A DNA stretch of 64,000 nt, taken from assembly GCA_019739295.1 (NCBI GenBank), contig JAHHDV010000005.1:1-64000 (forward strand), in the 5' to 3' direction. The stretch comes from Taibaiella sp. (GTDB lineage Bacteria > Bacteroidota > Bacteroidia > Chitinophagales > Chitinophagaceae). The notes below the pieces were generated by a model. It did no database searches. It was not told the origin of the DNA and saw nothing but the letters and a program-made list of their open reading frames with translations. Within the stretch, counting starts at the first letter, position 1; every line of letters begins with the position of its first letter. Below are positions 56,222 to 64,000 of this stretch, piece by piece. Position numbers and translations under genes: made by a program.

Positions 56222-57832
56222 TTAGTTGCTCCAGCTGCCAATATTGGAGAAGCCCCATTTGTCTGCATTGGCATATTTGAAATCAAGTTCGTATCTTCTG
56301 GGGATTTCCTTGAGGAAGGAGCCGGTCTCATAAGACGGGAAGATCTCTTCATAAGTCAGCATAGACTGGAATGAAATCCTGCGGTAGATATGGGAGCGCG
56401 TGATGTTTTTGACATGATCAAGTCCGGAAGCACCCATCAGCTCTACCACACTTTCTACCGTGTATTTATGGAAGTTGGCCACACGTTGTTTCTTATCTTC
56501 TACCACAAGGCCTACAGACAGCTTCGGATCCTGGGTAGCGACACCTACCGGGCATTTATTGGTATTACATTGCAATGCCTGGATACAGCCTACTGCCATC
56601 ATCATTGCTCTGGCAGAGTAACAGGCGTCAGCACCCAGCGCCATAGCGCGGATGATATGGAATCCACTGGTGATCTTACCCGAGGCCAAGAGCCTGATGT
56701 GCTTACGGATATTCAGACCCGTAAGGATATTCTGTACAAAATCCAGCCCGTCCAGCAGGGGTGCGCCCACATAGTTGGAAAATTCCTGGGGAGCGGCACC
56801 GGTACCGCCTTCAGCGCCATCTACCGTAATGAAGTCAGGATAAATATCCAATTCAATCATCGCTTTACAGATGCTGATAAATTCGCTTTTATGACCAATA
56901 CATAATTTGAAACCTACGGGTTTGCCACCGGACAGATCTCTTAATTTCTGAATAAACGTTATAAGTCCTTTGGGGGTATCAAATGCTTTGTGGAATGGGG
57001 GAGATGCAACCAGTGTATATGGCTGTATATGTCGTATGGCAGCGATCTCGGGGGTGTTCTTAGCTGCCGGGAGAATACCCCCGTGACCTGGCTTGGCCCC
57101 CTGGGAGATCTTCAATTCGATCATTTTTACATTATCCAGTCTGGATTTCTCACTGAATAAATTTTCGTCAAAGTTGCCGTCATCTTTTCTGCATCCGAAG
57201 TATCCTGTACCGATTTGCCAGATGATGTCCCCGCCATGCTTCAGGTGGAAAGGACTGAGACCTCCCTCTCCGGTATTGTGGGCAAAGCCACCGATTTTCG
57301 CACCAGCGTTCATGGCTTCTACCGCATTAGAACTCAGAGAGCCGTAGCTCATCGCAGAAATATTATAAATGCTGCAGGAATAAGGTTTCAGACAGTCCTT
57401 ATTGCCAATGACGACTCTCGGGTCCTGTTCTAAAGAATGGAAATCCCTGGGAGCCATCGAATGGCAGAGCCATTCATACCCTTCAGAATACACATCTAAT
57501 TGTGTACCAAAAGGCATGGTGTCATTCTCTTTTTTTGATCTCTGGTAGACGGTAGAGCGATCTATCCTGTTGATCGGGCGACCGTCGATATCTGATTCAA
57601 TAAAATACTGGTAGATCTTAGGTCTGAGATCTTCCATTACGAATCTCAGACGGCCGAGGATAGGATAGATCCTCATAATGGAGTGCTTGGTCTGCACCAT
57701 ATCATAATATCCGAGAATGGTAAGGACTACGACGATTCCGAATACCACATACCAGTTCGGGTTGAGGAAATAGGATAAGCAGAATGTTGCGGTTAATGCG
57801 AATGTAGAAATGAGAACGAATAAACGACGCAT
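56222..57832 (-). CDS. FMN-binding glutamate synthase family protein
   Basis: A 536-residue protein. Two N-terminal hydrophobic segments (LISTFALTATFCLSYFL, VVFGIVVVLTILGYYDMV) are followed by the GltB central FMN domain: YNISAMSYGSLSSNAVEAMN, TGEGGLSPFHLKHGGDIIWQ, SQGAKPGHGGILP, and VDGAEGGTGAAP. The iron-sulfur site is complete, CIQALQCNTNKCPVG with C-x5-C-x4-C spacing. There is no amidotransferase or GXGXG C-terminal domain, so it is not a full glutamate synthase. Membrane attachment and the electron partner are unknown. The frame is intact. Confidence 0.88.
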   Translation of the reverse strand: MRRLFVLISTFALTATFCLSYFLNPNWYVVFGIVVVLTILGYYDMVQTKHSIMRIYPILGRLRFVMEDLRPKIYQYFIESDIDGRPINRIDRSTVYQRSKKENDTMPFGTQLDVYSEGYEWLCHSMAPRDFHSLEQDPRVVIGNKDCLKPYSCSIYNISAMSYGSLSSNAVEAMNAGAKIGGFAHNTGEGGLSPFHLKHGGDIIWQIGTGYFGCRKDDGNFDENLFSEKSRLDNVKMIELKISQGAKPGHGGILPAAKNTPEIAAIRHIQPYTLVASPPFHKAFDTPKGLITFIQKLRDLSGGKPVGFKLCIGHKSEFISICKAMIELDIYPDFITVDGAEGGTGAAPQEFSNYVGAPLLDGLDFVQNILTGLNIRKHIRLLASGKITSGFHIIRAMALGADACYSARAMMMAVGCIQALQCNTNKCPVGVATQDPKLSVGLVVEDKKQRVANFHKYTVESVVELMGASGLDHVKNITRSHIYRRISFQSMLTYEEIFPSYETGSFLKEIPRRYELDFKYANADKWGFSNIGSWSN

Positions 57833-58337
57833 AACGTTAAAATATTGTGTTGAAATAATATAGACAGGTAATCCTACCTGTTTGAATTTGAGAAATAAAA
57901 TTATATGTTGATGAACCTTGGTTGGATTTGCATCCCGGATTCAGTAAGCTAAAGCTGACTGTACACAATCTGAGTGATGTATTTAAACTCCCTTCCAATC
58001 CTTGTGTATGAGATCAGAAGGGTTTAAGTAATAAAGGCCTTACCTTTAGAATTGGTAAGAAGAAGGAGATTTATCCGCATTGGATCCAAAATTTACGGAT
58101 TACAATATAGTATGCTTTCATACATATAGTAAATATGTGGCGAAGTTAGGATTATAATTGAAAACGTGAGATACAACAGGTATAAATTATGATTCTATAC
58201 CCATAAATTAATACTAATGATCCCTCATCTATTCTCTATTGCAACTTGAGGAAGAATCATTAACGCTGCTGCATTTTATTCTTTCCTGTTGGTATACCTG
58301 TAAGCATGCTTTGCACTATTTCAATCCTGTTTTTTAA
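57833..58337. other. Long spacer with structured stretches, no gene
   Basis: A hairpin ACAGGTA/TACCTGT lies at 57864-57881. A longer imperfect pairing (TTTAAACTCCCTT near 57978 with AAGGGTTTAAG near 58017) follows. A minus-strand -7 variant TAACTTCG lies near 58142. These could be a 300-base leader of the glutamate synthase-like gene. No riboswitch class was recognised. Confidence 0.35.
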
Positions 58338-58345
58338 TACATTTG
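58338..58345 (+). promoter_or_regulatory. -7 promoter box for second M28 gene
   Basis: TACATTTG, 72 bases before the ATG at 58418. Confidence 0.4.
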
Positions 58346-58417
58346 GGGAAAATCAAGGCTCACTACAGATCATGGGTCTTTGGTTTTACATAATTCTCTT
58401 TACCCAAACATCCAAAT

Positions 58418-59596
58418 ATGAACACTCTCTGTTTTAAGAGCATATGCAGCTTTATTACAGGCTTTATACTATGCTCCTTCTCCTGTTCAGCCCAGTATCT
58501 GGAATATGGCAGGAAAATAGTGGATACCCTGACATCCCCCTATTTCTGGGGAAGAGGCTATACCAATGATGGATTAGAAAAGGCAGCAGCATATTTAGCC
58601 GGGGAACTGGACAATGCAGGCGTATTGCCCCTGAATGGAGATACGTACTTTCAACCGTTTTCCTATAGCGTTAACACTTTCCCCGGAAATATGAGTGTCC
58701 GTATCAATGATCGTAAGATGACGCCCGGAGTGGATTTTCTGATCGGGGAGGAGAGCAAAGGAATAAAATACTATGAGATCCCTTTATACCAGATGGATTC
58801 GGCCGATTTATTTTATAACGAGGAAAGAAAAGTGGTGGTCGAACTGGTAGAAAAATTGACCTGGGCCCCTGCCCCGGTACAGGAAGCATACACCAGGGTG
58901 CAAATTTTAAAATCCTCGGAACGGAAACCTGAGCTTATTTCCCTGGATATAGATGCAGAATGGATTGAGGATTTCAGGACGGTCAATGTCTGTGGCTGGG
59001 TCAGGGGAACACAATACCCGGACTCTTTTCTGGTCATTACAGCGCATTATGACCATCTGGGAGGTATGGGGAAGATGACTTATTTTCCCGGAGCCAACGA
59101 TAATGCAAGCGGGGTGGCGCTGATGATGAATCTGGCTCAATATTATGCTAAAAATCCATTACCGTATTCTGTTGCCTTCCTGGCATTTTCAGGTGAAGAG
59201 ATCGGATTACTGGGTTCTGAATACTTTGTCCACCATCCGCTTATCCCTTTGGACAGGATCAGATTCCTGGTCAATACGGACCTGGCAGGAAATGGCGATG
59301 ATGGGGTTACTGTAGTCAATGCTACTGAATTTCCCGTTGAATTCGAGTATTTGCAGAACATCAACCGGGAGAAGGATCTTTTGGCGGGAGTACATCCAAG
59401 AGGGAAAGCCAGGAACTCAGACCATTATTATTTCACCGAAAGAGGAATTCCTTCTTTTTTTATCTATACCCAGGGTGGCATTGCCGCCTACCACGATATC
59501 TATGATCAGGCAGAGACGCTTCCGATGAATGAGCATGAAGACCTGTTCACCCTGATCAAAGACTTTTTTGAATACCTGTCTGCCGGGAGTAATTAA
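58418..59596 (+). CDS. Secreted M28-family aminopeptidase-like protein
   Basis: A 392-residue protein with signal peptide (SFITGFILCSFSCSAQ). The metal site is complete: HYDHLGGMGK (His), GANDNASGVALMMNL (Asp), FSGEEIGLLGSEYF (Glu pair), LVNTDLAGNGDDG (Asp) and SDHYYFTERGIPSFF (His). A PA-like region precedes it (residues 100-200). The protein would act in the periplasm or outside the cell on peptides. The cysteine in SFSCSAQ could also be a lipobox. The frame is intact. Its stop overlaps the stop of the convergent amidase gene. Confidence 0.88.
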   Translation: MNTLCFKSICSFITGFILCSFSCSAQYLEYGRKIVDTLTSPYFWGRGYTNDGLEKAAAYLAGELDNAGVLPLNGDTYFQPFSYSVNTFPGNMSVRINDRKMTPGVDFLIGEESKGIKYYEIPLYQMDSADLFYNEERKVVVELVEKLTWAPAPVQEAYTRVQILKSSERKPELISLDIDAEWIEDFRTVNVCGWVRGTQYPDSFLVITAHYDHLGGMGKMTYFPGANDNASGVALMMNLAQYYAKNPLPYSVAFLAFSGEEIGLLGSEYFVHHPLIPLDRIRFLVNTDLAGNGDDGVTVVNATEFPVEFEYLQNINREKDLLAGVHPRGKARNSDHYYFTERGIPSFFIYTQGGIAAYHDIYDQAETLPMNEHEDLFTLIKDFFEYLSAGSN

Positions 59597-60456
59597 TGAA
59601 TGGTAGCGTACTGGATAATGGCCTTATAAATGCTGTAGGCACATTCTTCGATACCTTTCGAAGAATTCAGATATGCTTCTTCCTCACGGTTATTGATGAA
59701 TCCGAATTCTACTAAGACCCCTGGCATGGCGCTACCGGCCAGGACCTCTAATCCTTTTTGTTTTACACCCAGGTCATTTCTGCCCTGCAGACGGAAATTG
59801 GATTGAATCTTGCTTGCCAGTGATACGGACTTTGCCAGATATCGCTGGCTATACTGGTTGATGATAATCTTGGTGGTAGGGTCATTCATATCCATTAATT
59901 CGAAGTTTTTATCATCCTCATAGTTGATTATCGCTTCTTCCTTCTGGTCCATCCTGTGAAGTCCCAGTACATAGGTCTCCGTTCCTTTGGTGGCCGTCTC
60001 TTTGTGATAGATTGTCTTATAGACAGGTACTGTTTTGTACCTGGCCTTTCTTTTCTTCCCTTTGCCTACATAGTATTTTTGCTTTTTTGTCCCGGTTTTG
60101 ATGACTTCCTTTCTCGGCGCCGTTGAGTTGATGTGAATGGAGATAAACAGGTCAGCCTTTGCATTGTTAGCGATCGCGTGCCGCTCTTTCAGGGTCGGGT
60201 ACCAGTCGCTGGTCCTGGTATATATGGGCTGTATCGCTCCTCCCGTGCTGTCCTGAAGCATCTTGCCCAGTCTTAAAGCGATTTTCAGGTTGATCTCTTT
60301 TTCCTGGCTGATAAACCCTATGGCCCCCGGATCTTTGCCCCCATGGCCTGCATCGATGGCTACTTTCCTGATTTTATATTTTTTCTGCGCATTTACGGGT
60401 TGGATGAACAGAACAGAGCAGAACAGGATCACCAGGCTTTTGAGGACAAAATTCAT
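59593..60456 (-). CDS. N-acetylmuramoyl-L-alanine amidase (AmiC-type)
   Basis: A zinc amidase that cuts the peptide from the glycan of peptidoglycan. Signal peptide MNFVLKSLVILFCSVLFIQP from ATG 60456. I prefer this to the upstream ATG at 60528 because a -7 box at 60526-60533 sits on the latter. The Amidase_3 domain has VAIDAGHGGKDPGAIG (His), QEKEINLKIALRLGK (Glu), LFISIHINS (His) and GVLVEFGFINNREEEAYL (catalytic Glu). A basic insert (KKQKYYVGKGKKRKARYKT) of about 60 residues lies in the middle, as in other Bacteroidota. About 287 residues, frame intact. Confidence 0.91.
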   Translation of the reverse strand: MNFVLKSLVILFCSVLFIQPVNAQKKYKIRKVAIDAGHGGKDPGAIGFISQEKEINLKIALRLGKMLQDSTGGAIQPIYTRTSDWYPTLKERHAIANNAKADLFISIHINSTAPRKEVIKTGTKKQKYYVGKGKKRKARYKTVPVYKTIYHKETATKGTETYVLGLHRMDQKEEAIINYEDDKNFELMDMNDPTTKIIINQYSQRYLAKSVSLASKIQSNFRLQGRNDLGVKQKGLEVLAGSAMPGVLVEFGFINNREEEAYLNSSKGIEECAYSIYKAIIQYATIH

Positions 60457-60525
60457 AGAATCTCTTTTGGGCAATTTGAAAATATTAATCGGTTTGATGC
60501 GTTCTTTAATTAATTTGAAACCTTG

Positions 60526-60533
60526 CAAAAATA
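60526..60533 (-). promoter_or_regulatory. -7 promoter box for amidase
   Basis: TATTTTTG on the minus strand. With this box the message starts near 60519, downstream of the first ATG, which decides the start at 60456. Confidence 0.48.
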
Positions 60534-60577
60534 TAGTATTTATTTATAAAATTTAGTAGTAAGGCATACATTAAAAT

Positions 60578-60585
60578 AGTATTTT
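60578..60585 (+). promoter_or_regulatory. -7 promoter box for lptD
   Basis: TATTTTTG, 16 bases before the ATG at 60602, divergent from the amidase promoter. Confidence 0.48.
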
Positions 60586-60601
60586 TGCCGCTAAGAGAGG
60601 A

Positions 60602-63232
60602 ATGCATCAACAAGCTGAAAAAAAATGTCTTAAAGTATTGCTTTTACCTGGCGGTAACAGCATTTTTTTCATGTATGCCTTCCCGTTTTTTTTGCTCAGG
60701 ATACCGCAACTGTCCACCTTAATGAATGGACAAGCACTGATTCTGCTCAGCAGAAAGATTCCGTGCAGGATATGGATATGGAGGAGCGGCTGGGCATCAA
60801 GATCAGTGATGATGCCGTAGATGATATTGTGATTACCATATCTAAGGATTCGATGCGGATTGATGTGGTGGAAAATAAGTTTTACCTCCATGGAGATGCC
60901 CGGGCCAATTATAAAGATATGGAGGTACAGGCAGGTACCATCATTTTCGACCAGGCTTCCGGAATAGTCAGTGCAGCGTCAGAGAAGGATACAGCCGGGA
61001 AGGTAGTCAGCGTGCAGAACTTTAAGCAGGGTACCGAGCAGTTTTCATTTGATGAACTGAACTATAACTTCAAGAGCAAAAGGGCTATAGTCCGCAATGC
61101 CAAAAGTCAATATGGAGAAGGTTTTGTTCATAGTGAACAAGTTAAAAGAAATCCTGATGAATCCATATATGGTTATAGAAATGTATATACGACCTGTGAT
61201 CTGGATACACCCCATTTCGGGATACGTGCCAACAGGATTAAAGTAATACCGGGAAGGATCATCGCTTCAGGCCCTGCCAACCTGGAATTTGAAAGCATTC
61301 CTACACCCCTTTACCTGCCGTTTGGTTTGTTCCCGATCAATCAAAAGCAGTCCTCGGGTTTTATCCTGCCTTCTTATACCCATGGAGCAGCGCAGGGGAT
61401 TAGGCCTGCAGGGCGGCGGGTATTATTTTTGCCATCAATGAACATCTGGGCTCTACAGTGACTATGGATATCTTTTCCAAGGGCTCTTACGCCATGGTGG
61501 TCAATACCCAATATGCCAAAAGGTATCAATACACCGGTAGCATGCGGCTGGGATACAATTATACCAAGACCGGAGAGCGGTATGACCCCAATGCCATGCA
61601 GATGGTGGACTTCAATATACAATGGAACCACCAGCAGGATGCCAAAGCCAGGCCCGGGACCAATTTCAATGCTTCCGTAAATATCGTAACGAGCAATTAC
61701 AATAATCTGAATGGAGTGGATATGTCTCAGATATTGAACAACTCATTCAGCTCTTCTATTTCTTACAATAAGACATGGATAGGCAGGCCTTTTACACTTT
61801 CTGCTGCCCTTCGTCACGATCAGAATACCCAGACCCGGCAGGTCAACCTGACCTTGCCCCAGGTCAATTTTGGTGTTACCCAGTTCAATCCTTTCCAGTT
61901 CCGTAAGAATGTAACCCTGCCCCGTTGGTACGAAAAGATTACCACCAGCTATAATGTCAACCTGACCAATATGCTGAGTTTTCTATGATTCTACTTTCAG
62001 GATGAACAGGTTTAGCACCAATGATTTTAATAATTCCATCCAGCATACGTTGAATTTCGGTGCAGGATATACGATGTTCAAGTATTTCAATCTTTCGTTC
62101 AGCATACCGTATACTGAATATTGGAATACAAAGCAATTCTATACATATTACGATACCATAAGCAATGATATTGATTCCGTCATCAATAATGGATTTTATA
62201 CCAGCAGGGAGTTTAGCTTCTCTGCCAGTGTAAATACCAGGTTGTATGGTATGAAGATGTTTAAAAAAGGAAAAATCGCCGGTATCCGGCATGTGCTGAC
62301 CCCGGGAATAGGCATTACTTATATGCCGGGATTTGGCAGGTCCCCCTTTAAACTATTTTGCGTTTGTCAAGAGGTCCCAGTTGAGCCCTTACGATTATGT
62401 AGGCCTTTTATAATTCACCTTATGCTCCTTTGGGCGGGCCCCGGAATGCCAATCCCGTGGGCTCGATCAAACTTTGATCTGAACAACAACCTGGCCATTA
62501 AGATCCGGGGAGACGACAGTACGGATGCGGTCAATGTCAACCTCATCGATAGGTTTACGATCAACACTTCCTACAATTTGTTTGCAGATTCCAATAACCT
62601 CTCCAACATCGTTCTTGCTTTAGGCTCAAAGATCAAAGACCTGGTGATCATCAATGCGGGAGCAGCCTTTGATCCATATTACTGGGAAAATGGCTACCGG
62701 ACCAGGCATTATTTATATAATGTCAAGAACCGGCCTGTCGATTTCCAATCCGGGAATATTTCCTTGGGATTCAGTTTCCAGGGAGCCAAGCAAGACCAGG
62801 AAGAATTCGATGAGGAAATGGAAAACAATGAGCAGTTGAACCGCCTGATGCGCAACGGCGGATATGAGGATTATTATGATTTTAATGTTCCTTACGATTT
62901 TCATTTATCCTATTCTATGAGTGCCAACAGGACATTCCGCCAGGACAGGTCTTCCAGCTTTATCTTTATCAACCATAGTGTGGTATTTGGAGGCCAGATG
63001 ACCCTGACTGAAAAACTGGCGGGCTTGCATTCGAATCCGGGTACAACATTACCCAAAAATGAAATGAGCACTACCTCTCTCAATATCAGCCGTGAACCTG
63101 CATTGCTGGCAGATGGCATTGAACCTGGTGCCGTTTGGACCTTACCGTTCCTTCAATTTTACGTTGAATGCAAAGAGTACCGTATTGCAGGATTTGAAGC
63201 TGATCAGGCGAAAATCGTATTTGGATAATTAG
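60602..63232 (+). CDS. lptD: LptD-like LPS-assembly outer-membrane protein (frameshifted)
   Basis: Repair of the A run near 60620 and the T run near 60690 gives a signal peptide (KYCFYLAVTAFFSCMP, cleavage near FFAQ) from ATG 60602. An OstA-like jellyroll follows (ENKFYLHGDARANYKDMEVQ, IIFDQASGIVSA, RAIVRNAKSQYGEGFVHSEQ), then PTPLYLPFGLFPINQKQSSG and a long beta barrel rich in alternating aromatic strands. Further frame changes lie near 61415, 61980, 62370 and 63110. The last repair gives the usual Bacteroidota ending PYRSFNFTLNAKSTVLQDLK to KSYLDN at 63232. About 875 residues. It inserts lipopolysaccharide into the outer leaflet. Confidence 0.88.
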
Positions 63233-63281
63233 GAAATGGGGAGCCTGATTGCCATATAATGCTCAGGGATGTTATCCTTAG

Positions 63282-63528
63282 TTAGCGGGTTGTTTTTTTT
63301 GATTTTAAATAAAAAAATAAAATTACCAGGCTTAATATAAAAAGTATGGTTGCAATAATCATTAAGTCATTTGTGGTACTTTCAAAAATGAGTTTGCCAT
63401 TTTCACGATCCAGATAAATGCCATTCTGGTCGTAAGGAAGGTTGAGGCGGTAAAATCCACGTACCGCAGAACAAAAAGAAGAAGAAGCTGCTGACCAGTA
63501 AAGAGAACAGCAGTAAGTACTTTCGCAT
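63282..63528 (-). CDS. Small two-segment membrane protein (frameshifted)
   Basis: From ATG 63528 the minus strand reads MRKYLLLFSLLVSSFFFF. After a one- or two-base indel in the TC/T-rich stretch near 63480 it continues as GFYRLNLPYDQNGIYLDREN and GKLIFESTTNDLMIIATILF, with a second membrane segment, and ends KSKKTTR at 63282. About 82 residues, a short periplasmic loop between two helices. Not recognised. It lies between lptD and yajC in opposite direction. Confidence 0.5.
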
Positions 63529-63658
63529 GATAACCCAAAATTAAAATTTTAGGCTGAACCACACCTATATTTAGGAGGATTTTGGCCCGGAAAGTCACAA
63601 TTTTTCGTTTACTTTGCGTTTCATTTTCAAAACAGTTCAATTTTATTAAATTTTTATC

Positions 63659-64000
63659 ATGGATGTAAACGTATTTTTGCAGGCGAGTGGTAACGGCAGC
63701 CCGTTGGGAGGCAGTGGTTTTTATGCTGATGATGGTCGGGATGATCGTGATCATGTATTTCTTTATGATCCGTCCGCAACAGAAGAAAGCAAAAGATGCC
63801 AAAAAATTTCAGGAAAGTATCAATACCAGCGAAAAAGTGGTGACTACTTCAGGTATTCACGGTAGAGTAGTGAGAAACAAACGAAGACGGGACCGTAGTA
63901 ATCGAAATAGGCAGGAATGTGGAAATCCACTATCGAGCGTGCTGCTATCTCTATGGAGCTGACACAGGCACACAACAAAAGAACAGCAGCTAAAACTCCG
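63659..64000 (+). CDS. yajC: Preprotein translocase subunit YajC (frameshifted, runs off the edge)
   Basis: Start MDVNVFLQASGNGSPLGG, then, in another frame from about 63715, one membrane segment (VVFMLMMVGMIVIMYFFMI) and the family hallmark RPQQKKAKDAKKFQESI, followed by VVTTSGIHGRVV. Around 63870 the frame changes to NEDGTVVIEIGRNVEI and near 63930 to ERAAISMELTQAHNK, the usual YajC end region. YajC associates with SecDF at the inner membrane. The stop lies beyond the window. Confidence 0.9.

Noticed and set aside
63362..63802. 146-residue minus-strand frame over yajC
   Set aside because: It runs through the YajC membrane segment on the opposite strand. Only its downstream part coincides with a plausible small gene, in a different frame.
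1..64000. CRISPR array, prophage, integron, tRNA or rRNA
   Set aside because: No regularly spaced repeats, integrase, phage structural genes or RNA gene signatures were found on reading both strands. A tRNA search with a covariance model was not possible here.

Overview
Organism. This is chromosomal DNA from a member of the Bacteroidota. The grounds are secreted proteins with type IX secretion C-terminal sorting domains, an S46 dipeptidyl peptidase, a Bacteroidota-type LptD, DUF4199 and DUF502 proteins, almost no Shine-Dalgarno sequences, and many promoters with the Bacteroidota -7 box TAnnTTTG upstream of genes on both strands. A placement near Saprospirales or Chitinophagales is only an impression. 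No rRNA, tRNA, CRISPR array, integrase or transposase was recognised.

Sequence quality. About two dozen of roughly 57 genes are broken into two or more reading frames. Most breaks that can be resolved lie in short homopolymer runs, and removing or adding one base restores the family's protein. I therefore annotate these as single genes with probable sequencing or assembly indels, not as pseudogenes. Several small genes become visible only after this repair.

Layout. 1-5.9 kb: end of recG, a TCR/Tet-type MFS exporter, recN, rimO, an RDD membrane protein and a small membrane protein. 5.9-11.3 kb, all on the minus strand: anmK, then a sulfur and redox cluster (DtxR-type regulator, TPMT-like methyltransferase, persulfide dioxygenase-rhodanese fusion, TauE/SafE exporter, group III truncated haemoglobin). 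11.4-19.3 kb: PLP decarboxylase, serC, an MFS exporter, an FMN reductase, an ABC exporter and glmM. 19.3-25.2 kb, the most accessory part: a BlaI/M56 signalling pair, a T9SS cargo protein, a small LEA-like protein, an HxlR/DsbA pair, and intergenic spacers with degraded repeats and hairpins. 25.2-41 kb: gcvP, a DUF502 protein, folE, ddl, a PASTA protein, a dihydroorotase-like protein with DUF4199 and a GT2 glycosyltransferase, trhO, recF, pdhA and a TPR protein. 41-53 kb: lysA, a T9SS protein, an M28 peptidase, queA, two small exported proteins, a SulP transporter, nadD, feoA and an S46 peptidase. 53-64 kb: a thioesterase, a YebC-family protein, a PQQ-propeller lipoprotein, folB, an FMN glutamate synthase-like protein, an M28 peptidase, a cell-wall amidase, lptD, a small membrane protein and yajC at the edge.

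How the genes work together. Most are housekeeping genes for cell wall (anmK, glmM, ddl, amidase, lptD), amino acids (serC, lysA, gcvP), folate and pterin (folE, folB), tRNA and ribosome modification (rimO, queA, trhO), DNA repair (recG, recN, recF) and peptide degradation (S46, two M28). The most coherent accessory unit is the 7.3-11.3 kb sulfur and redox cluster. Its contents fit oxidation of persulfide to sulfite, export of sulfite, and handling of reactive gases or thiols.
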